64,000 bases of DNA. Source: Mycolicibacterium mageritense. GTDB lineage: Bacteria; Actinomycetota; Actinomycetes; Mycobacteriales; Mycobacteriaceae. The notes under the pieces are model-generated. The model searched no databases, was not told the DNA's origin, and was given only the letters and a program-made list of their open reading frames with translations. Position numbers and translations under genes: made by a program. Location of the stretch: positions 3,906,001-3,970,000 of the forward strand of contig NZ_AP022567.1 of the NCBI RefSeq assembly GCF_010727475.1, in the 5' to 3' direction. Shown piece after piece: positions 26,047-35,144 of the stretch; the first letter of the stretch is position 1, and each line of letters begins with the position of its first letter.

Positions 26047-27071
26047 GGGTTCTGGTCACCGGACATCAGGGGTACCTCGGCACGGTGATGGTGCCGGTGC
26101 TGCAGGCAGCCGGGCATCAGGTCGTCGGCCTGGACACCGGCTACTTCGCCGATTGTGTGCTCGGGCCCGAGCCGGACGCAGTCGAACAGCTCACGGTCGA
26201 CCTGCGTGACGTCACGGTCGATCAGCTGGCCGGGTTCGACGCAGTGGTGCACCTGGCCGCGTTGTCGAACGATCCGCTCGGGGCGCTCGAACCCGACATC
26301 ACGTTCGACATCAACCACCGTGCGTCGGTGCGGCTGGCGCGGCTGGCCAAGGACGCCGGTGTGGGCCGATTCCTGTATGCCTCAACCTGTTCGGTATACG
26401 GCGCGGCCGGCGACGGCTTGGTCGACGAAGATGCACCGCTGCGGCCCCTGACGCCGTACGCCATCAGCAAGGTGCGTGTCGAGGACGATGTCGCGGCGAT
26501 GGCCGATGCCGGGTTCGTACCGGTGTTCCTGCGCAACGCAACGGCATTCGGGTTCTCGCCCCGCCCGCGTGCCGACATCGTGCTGAACAATCTGGTCGGC
26601 CACGCGGTGCTCACGGGTGTGGTCCGGGTGCTCTCCGACGGCACGCCATGGCGGCCGCTCGTTCATGCGGCCGACATCGCCGCGGCGTTCGCGAACTGCC
26701 TCACCGCACCGGCCGACGTGGTCAGTTGCCGCGCGTACAACGTGGGCTCGGAGACCAACAACGTGACGGTCGCCCAGATCGCCGACGAGGTGGTCCATGC
26801 CGTACCCCGATCCACCGTGCAGATCACCGGCGAGACCGGAGCCGACCCGAGGTCGTACCGCGTCGACTTCAGCAGGGCGCGAACCGAACTGGGTTTCGAG
26901 GCGCGCCACACGGTCGCCGACGGCGCGATCGAGCTGTATTCCGCCTACACGGCCTACGGATTGACCGAAGCGTCGTTCCAGGACCGGTTCACGCGGCTGG
27001 CGCGGCTGCGGCAATTGCTCGACGGCGGCTCGGTGGACGGTGAGCTGCGGAGTGTCAGCGCAGTTGCCTGA
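26043..27071 (+). CDS. NAD-dependent sugar epimerase/dehydratase (extended SDR)
   Basis: A 342-residue extended SDR. It has the NAD loop VTGHQGYLG (residues 5-13), the HLAALSNDPLG segment, catalytic Ser/Thr in ASTCSVYG and YxxxK in YAISK. This set fits nucleotide-sugar epimerases, dehydratases or reductases; the specific reaction cannot be read from sequence. It is the last gene of a tightly overlapping four-gene operon and overlaps the convergent gene at 27055 by 17 bp. Confidence 0.85.
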   Translation: MRVLVTGHQGYLGTVMVPVLQAAGHQVVGLDTGYFADCVLGPEPDAVEQLTVDLRDVTVDQLAGFDAVVHLAALSNDPLGALEPDITFDINHRASVRLARLAKDAGVGRFLYASTCSVYGAAGDGLVDEDAPLRPLTPYAISKVRVEDDVAAMADAGFVPVFLRNATAFGFSPRPRADIVLNNLVGHAVLTGVVRVLSDGTPWRPLVHAADIAAAFANCLTAPADVVSCRAYNVGSETNNVTVAQIADEVVHAVPRSTVQITGETGADPRSYRVDFSRARTELGFEARHTVADGAIELYSAYTAYGLTEASFQDRFTRLARLRQLLDGGSVDGELRSVSAVA

Positions 27072-27609
27072 CCAGATCCGCCCAGCTGCCCGCGGCGGCG
27101 TCGCGCTGCGATATCGCGGTCACCGGCAGGGGCCACGCCACCGCCAGGTCGGGATCGTCGTGGGCCACCGCGATGTCCTCGGCGGGGTCGTGGCCACGAT
27201 CGATGCGGTAACACACGTCGGCGGTCGCGGTCAGCGCCTGGAAACCGTGCAGCAGGCCGGGTGGGACGTACAGATGGCGAAAGTCGTTGTCGTCCAGCAG
27301 GAACGACTCATGCTCACCGAACGTGGGGGAGTCCGGCCGGGCATCCACCAGGACGTCGTGCACGGCGCCGTTGGCGCACCGCACCAGTTTGGCCTCACCG
27401 CGGCCGCGGCGCCCGTGCAGTCCCCGGATCACGCCGCGCGCCGACCGGGACTGCGAATCCTGCACGAACGTCGCTGCGGCGCCGGGAACTCCCAGCCACT
27501 CGTCGAAGATCGCCGCGTCGAAGGTTCGCGTGAACAGGCCCCGCGCGTCACGGTGCGGTTGCGGAACCAGTACGGCCACACCGGGAATCCGGGTCTGCTC
27601 GATGCGCAC
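27055..27609 (-). CDS. RmlC-like dTDP-sugar 3,5-epimerase
   Basis: A 184-residue cupin of the dTDP-4-dehydrorhamnose 3,5-epimerase family. It has DARGLFTRTF near the N-terminus, VIRGLHGRRGRGEAKLVRC with the catalytic His, and SPTFGEHESFLLD. GTG at 27609 is the best start (MRIEQTRIPG). It is a second epimerase besides the rmlC at 45058 and lies alone on the minus strand within plus-strand genes. Its start is 14 bp from the start of the next divergent gene. Confidence 0.82.
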   Translation of the reverse strand: MRIEQTRIPGVAVLVPQPHRDARGLFTRTFDAAIFDEWLGVPGAAATFVQDSQSRSARGVIRGLHGRRGRGEAKLVRCANGAVHDVLVDARPDSPTFGEHESFLLDDNDFRHLYVPPGLLHGFQALTATADVCYRIDRGHDPAEDIAVAHDDPDLAVAWPLPVTAISQRDAAAGSWADLVRQLR

Positions 27610-27623
27610 AAGGACATGCTGCC

Positions 27624-28724
27624 ATGAGTACCTGCCGGGCATGCGGCGGACACCGGCTCCGGCGTGTGCTCGAGCTGGGGCGAGTTCCTGCCGCGGACCA
27701 CTTCCCGCCGGCGGATGAGCCTGTATCGGATCGTGAGGCGTTGTATCCGCTCGCGATGGACCTGTGCGACGCATGCCGGCTGGCCCAGCTGGCCGAAGAC
27801 GATACGGTGACCGCCGAACCGCGTGGGGTCGAACCGCAGGCGCTGAAAGATCAGGCCGCCGACGCCGTGGCACGTGTGGCCGGGGCCGGATGGCTCACGG
27901 GAACGACCGTGCGCGAGTTCGGCAGCCCGCACGGCGGCAGCTGGCTGGGATTGTTGACCGCCCGCGGCTTCACCCCGCTCCCGCGGGCCGGCGAACCGGC
28001 CGATGTGGTGCTGGACTGCTTCGGCATCATGCACGAACCCGATCAGCGGGCCGCGTTTGCCGAACGCGCGGCGGCCACGGCCCGCGACGGCGTGCTGCTG
28101 TTGCAGTATCACGCGCTCGCGACCATCGTCGCCCAGGGTCAGTGGAACGCCCTGCGGCACGGGCATTTCGCCTACTATTCGCGCCATGCTCTCGAAGGGC
28201 TGCTGACCCGGGCCGGGATGACGATCGTCGCCGACTGGGCATTCGGCTTGTACGGCGGCACCGAGTTGGTGGCCGCAGTGCACACGGCGGCCCAGCGGCC
28301 GGAGCGTGAAAGATACTGCACTGGACGGCAACTCGATGACGAGCTGCTGCACGGGGCGCTGCAGCGGGCGGCCGACACCCAGGTGGCGAGCCTGCGGACG
28401 TGGCTGCGGGACCGGCGACGCGAAGGCCTACGCGTGTACGGCTATGGCGCGGCGTCGAGGGCTGTTGCGCTCTTCGCGATGGCGGGCCTGGACCGCGAAC
28501 TACTCGGCGGGGTCGCCGACGCGTCACCCGCCAAGCAGGGGCGGCGGATGCCGGGCACCGACATCCCGATCGTCTCACCCGACGCACTGATCGCCGCCCG
28601 GCCCGACATGGTTCTGCTCACGGTGCCGGACCTGTTGTCCGAGGTGGCAGCTCGGTATCCCGAGCTGCACGGGCGCTGGATCGACCTTGATCGCCTACCC
28701 GAGAGCAACGAGTGTCAGAGTTAG
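27624..28724 (+). CDS. C-methyltransferase-like protein with degenerate SAM motif
   Basis: A 366-residue protein with the same three-part layout as the one at 23367: N-terminal Cys pairs (CRACGG and CDACRLAQ) and a C-terminal domain with VYGYGAASRAVALF. In the middle, where the SAM loop should be, it reads REFGSPHGGSWLGLL, so the glycine-rich motif is unusual. It may be a weak or inactive methyltransferase, or use its C-terminal domain for another sugar reaction. It overlaps the next gene by 13 bp. Confidence 0.72.
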   Translation: MSTCRACGGHRLRRVLELGRVPAADHFPPADEPVSDREALYPLAMDLCDACRLAQLAEDDTVTAEPRGVEPQALKDQAADAVARVAGAGWLTGTTVREFGSPHGGSWLGLLTARGFTPLPRAGEPADVVLDCFGIMHEPDQRAAFAERAAATARDGVLLLQYHALATIVAQGQWNALRHGHFAYYSRHALEGLLTRAGMTIVADWAFGLYGGTELVAAVHTAAQRPERERYCTGRQLDDELLHGALQRAADTQVASLRTWLRDRRREGLRVYGYGAASRAVALFAMAGLDRELLGGVADASPAKQGRRMPGTDIPIVSPDALIAARPDMVLLTVPDLLSEVAARYPELHGRWIDLDRLPESNECQS

Positions 28725-29323
28725 GGGTGCGGTTGCGCCGGGTGCTCGGCGCGGCGCCCACGTTGACGGGTGTGACGGACCACGGTGTCGCAGTGACGAT
28801 GCGGACGCCGCGCTTCTCCGACGCCGACACCTGGCGCGAGGTACGCCTGGCCGATCAGGCGTTGATCGAACCGTTCTGGGATCACTCGACGCTCAGCTGG
28901 GCAGAACGCCACACCCGTCGCGCCTGGATCCGCGAGTGCATGTCAGCCCGCAGGCGCATGCGTGCCGGCGGTGGGCTGCACACCGTGATCGACGTCGACG
29001 GTCGGCTGGCGGGGCAGTGCGATGTGTGGCTCGACGGGTTCCACGGCAGAAGCGAACTCGGCCTGTGGGTCGGATCGCGCCATGCGCGCGCCGGCGTGGG
29101 TACGACCGCGATCCGGCTCGCGATCGGCCACCTCTTCGGCGAACTCGGAATCGAGCGGATCGCGGCACCGATCGCTGTCGGCAACTCGGCGACCGTCAAA
29201 CTGGCACAACGCCTTGGGTTCACGCGCGAGGGCGTCATGCGCAACTACATGCGGGTTGGCGACGGGCGTCGCGACCACGAACTGTGGAGCCTGGTGCGGG
29301 ACGACTGGGTCAGCGCACGCTGA
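28712..29323 (+). CDS. RimJ/RimL-type GNAT acetyltransferase
   Basis: A 203-residue acetyltransferase with LGLWVGSRHARAGVGTTAIRLAIGHLF (acetyl-CoA motif A, about residues 112-138) and NSATVKLAQRLGFTREG, as in RimJ-like enzymes. In a polysaccharide locus, N-acetylation of an amino sugar is plausible, possibly paired with the PIG-L deacetylase or the aminotransferase at 42492. GTG start overlaps the upstream gene. Its 3' end overlaps the convergent glycosidase-like gene by 14 bp. Confidence 0.78.
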   Translation: MSELGVRLRRVLGAAPTLTGVTDHGVAVTMRTPRFSDADTWREVRLADQALIEPFWDHSTLSWAERHTRRAWIRECMSARRRMRAGGGLHTVIDVDGRLAGQCDVWLDGFHGRSELGLWVGSRHARAGVGTTAIRLAIGHLFGELGIERIAAPIAVGNSATVKLAQRLGFTREGVMRNYMRVGDGRRDHELWSLVRDDWVSAR

Positions 29324-30941
29324 ACTGCAGGATCGGGTACCACCCGTCGGCATCACGTCCGGTCTGTGCCAGGTTCATGGGCGGAAAGTCCACTGTGACA
29401 GTCGCGTTCGGCTTATGCTCGCGCCAGTTCACCCGGGCCCGCACCACATACGTGCCACTGGGCAGGCCGTCGGCGACCGTGACCGCGTCCATGGCCGATT
29501 TCGCGGCGGGGACGTCGGCGACATCGTCGAAATGCTGATCGGCGACCAGACTGTGCAGATCGACGCCGGCCGGTAGCGTCCGCACCACCTGGCCGGACGC
29601 CGATACGATGGTGTACTCGGGATCCCAGCGTTCATACACGGGCGCGGCACCGAAGTTCGTCCACCGGAAGGTGAGCGTGAAACTCGTCGAAGCCTGCGCG
29701 ATAGGCTCGGTCGGTTCCGTTGCCACGACGGCATACCGGTATCCGGCGAACTTGTTGGCCGAGGCCCACACCTGGTACTGATCGGCGGGCATCGGGGTTT
29801 CGTACAGCTGACCCGGGAACCCGGTGCTCGCGGTCATCGACACATGGTCGTTGACCACGTCGCGCAGGCCCGTCAGGTAGTAATCTGCGGTGTCTGTAGT
29901 AGGTGGGTTCGGAATCCACTCGGTCACGATCGGTGCGATGCGAAACCTGTTGGCCACCACCGCAACCATGGGATCCCCGGTCTGGACGTAGCGAGAGTCG
30001 TCGTCCTCGGCCCAGGTCGGGATCGGGCGGTAGGCACCGAGCCCGTCGGCGCGGATCCCGACAGGTTTGGCGCGGCCCCGCAACCGCGCACTGTCCCGGA
30101 ACAGTTGCCGGGTGATCTCCGGATTACCCGTCGCCGCGATCAGCTGGGTGTTGGGGAACGCGGCCAGATTGGCGTCGACCAGGAACGTGATCGAGTCCTT
30201 CGTGATGTACTGATCCCGGTACTGGCTGAAATAGCCCAGTTCGCGCTCGCTGTCGTCAGGGGCCGGCCCGGGGATCTTGAGGGTGTCGCGCATGAACGCC
30301 ACGTGGTTCTCGCTGAAATCGCCGTAGCCCGACACCTCCACGATGGCGAGCCGCTCGTCGCGGTCGTAGCGCCTGCCCAGCGCGGCAAGCAGATCGGCGA
30401 ACGACGACAGGTACGCCTTGTTGTTCCAGTCCGGAATGACGTAGCTGACACCGCGATTCGGATACGTGCGGGTTGCGCCGGGGATGGCTCGAAGCCAGTC
30501 GGGCACCGCGATGTCGGTGTCGTTCGGGTAGTCGGATTCACAGCACGAGTTGAACGCCGTGACGCGAAAACCCACGCGGTGACCGTTCTTCTCGGCCTCC
30601 GCCAGGGCTGCATCTAGCACGCCGAAGTCGTACTTCTGGTCGTCGGGCGCATCCTTGGGCAGGGTGCGGGGATCGCGGGGCTGCAACGTGCGCCAATCGA
30701 TCCGCAGGCTCGTGTCGGTGGTGCCTGGCCATGGCTCGTACCTTCCCTGGGCCGGATTGCCTTGCGGAAAGAGCGGAGTCGCGAGGTTCTCGTACTGCCC
30801 GCGCAGCGGGTTGACGAGATCCGGTGCGGAGAATCCGATGATCTCAGGGTGCGGCATGGGTGTTGCCGCGTGTCCGGGCGATCCGCAGCCTGCGAGCACC
30901 AGTGCCGCCGCGGCGAGCGCACGGCCGGGGCGCGACCTCAT
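29310..30941 (-). CDS. DUF4832-type glycosidase-like lipoprotein
   Basis: A 543-residue lipoprotein: signal segment, then lipobox LAGC at about residue 19. The body resembles DUF4832/DUF4874 proteins, thought to have a glycoside-hydrolase-like barrel. Two glutamates in conserved blocks are candidate catalytic acids: VSGYGDFSENH and PIVTEWI. A vicinal Cys pair (SCCES) is shared with its paralog at 46719. ATG 30941 is chosen over a longer frame because it precedes the signal. The start overlaps the stop of the polymerase gene (ATGA), so degradation or editing of the polymer is likely its job. Confidence 0.75.
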   Translation of the reverse strand: MRSRPGRALAAAALVLAGCGSPGHAATPMPHPEIIGFSAPDLVNPLRGQYENLATPLFPQGNPAQGRYEPWPGTTDTSLRIDWRTLQPRDPRTLPKDAPDDQKYDFGVLDAALAEAEKNGHRVGFRVTAFNSCCESDYPNDTDIAVPDWLRAIPGATRTYPNRGVSYVIPDWNNKAYLSSFADLLAALGRRYDRDERLAIVEVSGYGDFSENHVAFMRDTLKIPGPAPDDSERELGYFSQYRDQYITKDSITFLVDANLAAFPNTQLIAATGNPEITRQLFRDSARLRGRAKPVGIRADGLGAYRPIPTWAEDDDSRYVQTGDPMVAVVANRFRIAPIVTEWIPNPPTTDTADYYLTGLRDVVNDHVSMTASTGFPGQLYETPMPADQYQVWASANKFAGYRYAVVATEPTEPIAQASTSFTLTFRWTNFGAAPVYERWDPEYTIVSASGQVVRTLPAGVDLHSLVADQHFDDVADVPAAKSAMDAVTVADGLPSGTYVVRARVNWREHKPNATVTVDFPPMNLAQTGRDADGWYPILQFSVR

Positions 30942-32236
30942 GGCTGCCGCCCCAGCCGCCAGACGACCGTCGACAACGCGACGAGTATCCATGTCACGGT
31001 CCAGATCTGGATGAAGCCGCTGACGTCGAGGATCGTGCTGATCACCGCGAGCGCAGCGAGTGATCCGCTGATGCCGCCCGCGAGTTCGGCGGTCACTGGG
31101 TCACGCGCCGCGGAAGCCCGCAGGGCCAGCACCAACGCCACAGCGATCAACGCGACGAAGCTCACCAGCCCGAGCGCGCCGGTCTCCATGAGCCGCGAAA
31201 GGTACTGGTTGTCGAGCACGGGTTGGCGGAACGCCGGATACATGCCGGCCCCTTGCCCCAGCCAGAACTGGTCGCGGAAGTGCGCGGCGACGTACGAGGC
31301 GCCGACACCTCGCGAAGCGATCGACGAGTCGGTGGCCGCGTTGGCGAACGACTGCAGGATCGCCGTCACCACCTGCACCTGCAGCAACAATCCCAACCCC
31401 ACCGCGGCAGCCGCGGCGATCAGCGTCACGGCGAACCGCCTGATCGACCACCGCCACACCATGACCAGGACCGCTGCCACCAGACCGACGACCGCCGAAC
31501 GCGACACGGTCACCATCGCGCCGCAGATCAGCAGGCCGGTGCAGGCGATCCACGGCCAGGTCCGTTCGCCTTTCGCGCGGGCACTGGCCACGATCGCGAC
31601 ACCGAGCGGGATGATCACGGTCAGCACTCCGGCGAGCTCGAGGGGATGCCCAGCGCTGCCCTGCGGGCGGTCGATGCCTTCGCGGGCGAGGTTGGTGACG
31701 AGGACGAAATCGCTCTGTTTGAGCCCGGGCAGGATGAACAGCGGTGCCAGGTCGATTCCGGCTATAAACCGCACGACCGCGAATGCGGACGACAGCGCAC
31801 CACCGACCAGCAGGCCCTTCAGCATCAGCGCGACGTGGCCCGTCGTGGTGATCATCGCGATGATCGCGACGACCATGGCGGCCAGTGCCAGATCCGAGAA
31901 GATGTAGCGATCACCGAATTCGAACCCGCGCGTGACGGTGCCGCGGTCCATCGCAGCGCCGTAGGACAGCAACGATGCGGTGAGGTAGCCCATGACCGCG
32001 ATCACGAGCCACCGGTTGGCGACCCCACACCGGGCCACCCCGCCGCCGACGAGCGCCCACCCGGCGGCGCCGACATAAAGCAGGAACTGGCCGAGACTCA
32101 GGCCGAAAGTCAATGGGACGGTGAACGTCTGGCGCATCCCGAGCAGGAAGAAGGCGCCGGCCGCGAGCAGCACCGGCCCGCTGTGTCCGCTGCGGCCGGC
32201 TACGTCGACCACAGGGGCCTCAGGCGTTCGCATCAC
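30938..32236 (-). CDS. Wzy-like O-antigen polymerase/ligase
   Basis: A 432-residue integral membrane protein with about ten or more transmembrane segments. A large extracytoplasmic loop (about residues 300-345) contains RGVGASYVAAHFRDQFWLGQGAGMY, resembling the Wzy_C pattern of O-antigen polymerases and ligases. It would polymerise lipid-linked repeat units outside the membrane. Tandem ATGs at 32236 and 32233. It overlaps the Wzz-like gene by 17 bp and the glycosidase gene by 4 bp. Confidence 0.78.
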   Translation of the reverse strand: MMRTPEAPVVDVAGRSGHSGPVLLAAGAFFLLGMRQTFTVPLTFGLSLGQFLLYVGAAGWALVGGGVARCGVANRWLVIAVMGYLTASLLSYGAAMDRGTVTRGFEFGDRYIFSDLALAAMVVAIIAMITTTGHVALMLKGLLVGGALSSAFAVVRFIAGIDLAPLFILPGLKQSDFVLVTNLAREGIDRPQGSAGHPLELAGVLTVIIPLGVAIVASARAKGERTWPWIACTGLLICGAMVTVSRSAVVGLVAAVLVMVWRWSIRRFAVTLIAAAAAVGLGLLLQVQVVTAILQSFANAATDSSIASRGVGASYVAAHFRDQFWLGQGAGMYPAFRQPVLDNQYLSRLMETGALGLVSFVALIAVALVLALRASAARDPVTAELAGGISGSLAALAVISTILDVSGFIQIWTVTWILVALSTVVWRLGRQP

Positions 32237-32933
32237 TCCGCGATGCTCCGTCCGGTTCGGTGGCGGATTCTTCGGTCCGAGAGAGGCTTCCGGGCCTACG
32301 GATGACCTCGCGCGCCGCGTCCAGGATCAGCAGCAGCGCCAGGCCACCGAGCACCGCACCCAACGCGTACGCCGCGCCGGCCCGGACGCCGCTGGTCGGC
32401 AGCTTCACGGCCTGGCTCGGCTCGACCGACGGGATCAGGAGCGCGTTGTTGACGACGGGCACCGCGGAGTCGAGCTGGATCTTGTTGAGGCATGCGCGCG
32501 CATATTCGACGAGTGCGGCAGCCGCGGCCCTGGCCGAATCGGCGTCCGGCCCGTCGGCCACGATCACGAGCTGGGAAGTCAGCTGCGCGTACACCGCGGC
32601 GTCACCGAATGTTGTGTTGACGGTGAAGTTGCCGGTTCCGCCCGCGTCGGCGGCGGCCTTGTGCCCGCCGTCTGTTTGCAAGGCCGTTGCCACGATTGCT
32701 GTGAGCTGTGCGGTGTTGTTGTTGAGATTGATCAGCGGGTTGAGGCCCGCGTCCGGAGAACCGCTGCCGGGTGGGATCACGACGGCAACCGCAGTCGACT
32801 GATACACCGATGACGCAGAGGACAGCCCGACGTAACCGGCAATGGCACCGAGAATAGCTAGAAACGCGAGTGCCAGCGGTCGCCGGACGACTGATCGAAG
32901 GAACTGGGCGACGTTCAAGGCGGAGACCCTCAC
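32220..32933 (-). CDS. Wzz-like chain-length determinant (polysaccharide co-polymerase)
   Basis: A 237-residue protein with a transmembrane helix at about 20-40, an extracytoplasmic domain, and a second helix at about 185-205 (AAYALGAVLGGLALLLIL) preceded by a Pro-containing stretch. This is the topology of Wzz/PCP proteins that set polymer length. It has no kinase domain, and no separate tyrosine kinase is seen in the window. GTG start. It is first in the minus-strand operon with the polymerase and glycosidase-like lipoprotein. Confidence 0.75.
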   Translation of the reverse strand: MRVSALNVAQFLRSVVRRPLALAFLAILGAIAGYVGLSSASSVYQSTAVAVVIPPGSGSPDAGLNPLINLNNNTAQLTAIVATALQTDGGHKAAADAGGTGNFTVNTTFGDAAVYAQLTSQLVIVADGPDADSARAAAAALVEYARACLNKIQLDSAVPVVNNALLIPSVEPSQAVKLPTSGVRAGAAYALGAVLGGLALLLILDAAREVIRRPGSLSRTEESATEPDGASRSDANA

Positions 32934-33295
32934 TGGATTCGGTGTGCGCCATCGGCACCCGTATTTCCGTGATATTAACGGCTTGACGGAATTGCGGCAA
33001 AGTCCGTTCTCAGGTTTCGGGCGGCGGGCGCGGCGACGGTCCGGCCGGCTCGAGGCCGCAGCGACGCTCGGTGCATGATGTTTGCGAATAATTGACGCAG
33101 CGAGCGAACCAATTGTCGCCTGACTGTCGGTCAGCTGTGATGGTCACCGATCGCGAGGCCTCCCGGACGGGGTGGTCACACGATGCGCCAGAGCCGGCGG
33201 CATTGGTTTAGGATCTGGCTCTGCGTTACCGCCGATAGTTTGCCATGATGTTCGCATCACCGGCTAGCTGAACGCTGCGAGAAAGGCCGTCTACG
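32934..33295. other. Divergent promoter region, wzz-like / wecG-like
   Basis: About 360 bp between two divergent operons of the polysaccharide locus, AT-richer than the surroundings. TANNNT-type hexamers occur (TAGGAT at 33209, TAGTTT at 33236 on the plus strand), but no -35 could be paired with confidence. No gene is supported here. Confidence 0.45.
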
Positions 33296-34105
33296 TTGCT
33301 GACGCTCCCTGGTCGTTCGCCTGCGCACATGCGGATCGGTGACACGCTCGTGGCCCGGCACACCACGGCCGACGTGGTGACAACCGTTGCGCAACGACTC
33401 TGCGCGCCAGGGCCGCAGCTGGCCGTGGGTTCGGTGAACCTCGACCATCTGCATCACTTCCGGCCGGGCCGAAATCGAATCCTCGACCAACCCGAGTGGC
33501 TGTGGCTGGCCGACGGTGCGCCGGTGGCATGGCGCGGTGCCCGGCTCGGCGGTGCGCCGTGGCCCCGGGTCACCGGTGCGGACCTGCTCGTACCGCTGCT
33601 CGACCTCGGCGCGGCCCACGGCGTCCAGGTCGGTTTCCTCGGTGGGATGCCTGCGACACACGAACGGTTGGCCGAGGTGCTCGCCAGCCGCCATCCGCGC
33701 GCCGCGCCACCACGATTCTGGGCACCGGCCCGCGACGAGATCGAATCCGCCGATGCCTGCGCCGCGCTGGCCGCCGAGATCAAAGCCGCCCGGGTGCGGC
33801 TGCTGGTCGTCGGGCTCGGTAAGCCGCGCCAAGAACTGTGGATTCAGCGATACGCGAAAGACACCGGTGCCTCGGTCCTGCTGGCGTTCGGCGCCGCGGG
33901 GGACTTCCTGGCCGGAGTCGTCGACCGGGCGCCGGTCGCCTACCAGCGTTACGGCCTGGAGTGGCTGTACCGCCTGAAGCAGGAGCCGCGCCGGCTCGCC
34001 CGGCGTTATCTGGTGCAGGGCCCCGCGGCGTTCGCGCGGCTGCGGCATGCGTCGCTGGCGCCGGTCACGCCTTCTTCAGCAGGGCAGCCAGGTCGGCAGC
34101 CATGA
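33296..34105 (+). CDS. WecG/TagA/CpsF-family glycosyltransferase
   Basis: A 269-residue member of the GT26 family, which adds the second sugar (such as N-acetylmannosamine or its uronic acid) to a polyprenyl-diphosphate-linked sugar. Seen: VGSVNLDHLHHF, LADGAPVAW, RVTGADLLVPLL, GFLGGMPATHERLAEVL and VGLGKPRQELWI. TTG start with GAAAGG 9 nt upstream. It overlaps the convergent GT4 gene by 41 bp. A TagA-type enzyme fits the initiating transferase at 40958. Confidence 0.87.
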   Translation: MLTLPGRSPAHMRIGDTLVARHTTADVVTTVAQRLCAPGPQLAVGSVNLDHLHHFRPGRNRILDQPEWLWLADGAPVAWRGARLGGAPWPRVTGADLLVPLLDLGAAHGVQVGFLGGMPATHERLAEVLASRHPRAAPPRFWAPARDEIESADACAALAAEIKAARVRLLVVGLGKPRQELWIQRYAKDTGASVLLAFGAAGDFLAGVVDRAPVAYQRYGLEWLYRLKQEPRRLARRYLVQGPAAFARLRHASLAPVTPSSAGQPGRQP

Positions 34106-35144
34106 CTCCTGACGTGAACCGGTCGCGGACCCGAACCGCCGCGGCCGCACCCATTTCCGCGCACCGCTGCGGATCGGCGAGTAACGCTTCGAGCGCGGCG
34201 GCGAACGCGTCGACATCGTCGGGCGGCACGAGCAGGCCGGTGACACCGTGCTCGACATAGTCGCCGACACCCGGATTGTCGGTCATCACCACGGGCCGGC
34301 CGCTGGCCATGGCCTCCAGCGCAACGGTCAGACCCGAACCGCTGAGCGTCGGCTTCAACGCGATCGCCACGACGGCAGCCCTGCGGTACAGCTCCCGCAT
34401 CTTGCCGTCCAACCGCCCGCGGTAGAGCGTGCCCAGCTCCTCGGGCAGGTCGACCGGCAGACCCGTCGCGAGTTCGAGCCGGACGCCGTCGCTGCCGGCG
34501 TGCGGAGAACGCTTGGCGCGGAGCGCGGCAACCGCCGCGACAAGCAATGCGTGGTCGCGGTAGCGGTCCTCGCCTGCGCTTGCGATCACCGGCGGCGTGC
34601 CCGGCTCGGGCCATGGTTGTACTGCGTAGAAATCGGTGTCGATCCCGACCGGGACGAAGTGCAACCGGGACCGCGGCACACGCCATTCACGATGCAGTGT
34701 GGGCAGCACGCCTTCGCACTGCGCGAAAACCGCGGCCGCCCGCGGCAGGGCACGAGCGGCCAGCGCCCCGTGGATCCCGGGCGCCGCGGCGCGGCCGGTG
34801 AGCCACCCGACGCCGAGAACGATCGGACCTTGCCCGGGGCCGCGCAACAACGTGGCGGGTACTCCCGTGCGCTCGTCGTACGCCAGCACCGCGTCGGCCT
34901 CGCGCCTCGCGCGCGCTTCGACCAAACCTTCGACCAACTCGAGGCCCGAGGTCCGGTACCGCACCGACGCTGCGACGCGCTCGCCGACCCGGCCGAGTGT
35001 GGTTTCGCCGAAGATCACGTGGATGCCGTGGTCGGTCAGCTGGTGGAGCCCGTACGGTGACGCGTCGGGCACTTCGCCGCGGCTGTGCCGCTCTGCCCAT
35101 GCGGTCGCGGAAAGACCATGAGGCAAAGGAATGTATGCGCGCAT
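34065..35144 (-). CDS. GT4-family glycosyltransferase
   Basis: A 359-residue GT-B enzyme. Its C-terminal domain has the retaining E-x7-E type motif in KPTLSGSGLTVALEAMASGRPVV and the sugar-nucleotide region GVTGLLVPPDDVDAFAAAL. The donor and acceptor are unknown. ATG 35144 (MRAYIPLPHGLS) is chosen over an in-frame longer start. Its 5' end overlaps the start of the flippase gene by 10 bp in opposite orientation, which is rare; one of the two true starts may lie further inside. Confidence 0.82.
   Translation of the reverse strand: MRAYIPLPHGLSATAWAERHSRGEVPDASPYGLHQLTDHGIHVIFGETTLGRVGERVAASVRYRTSGLELVEGLVEARARREADAVLAYDERTGVPATLLRGPGQGPIVLGVGWLTGRAAAPGIHGALAARALPRAAAVFAQCEGVLPTLHREWRVPRSRLHFVPVGIDTDFYAVQPWPEPGTPPVIASAGEDRYRDHALLVAAVAALRAKRSPHAGSDGVRLELATGLPVDLPEELGTLYRGRLDGKMRELYRRAAVVAIALKPTLSGSGLTVALEAMASGRPVVMTDNPGVGDYVEHGVTGLLVPPDDVDAFAAALEALLADPQRCAEMGAAAAVRVRDRFTSGVMAADLAALLKKA

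Noticed and set aside
34997..35134. An N-terminal extension of the flippase gene
   Set aside because: It is antisense to the GT4 gene and Arg-rich; the ATG at 35135 has a Shine-Dalgarno and the flippase fold begins after it.
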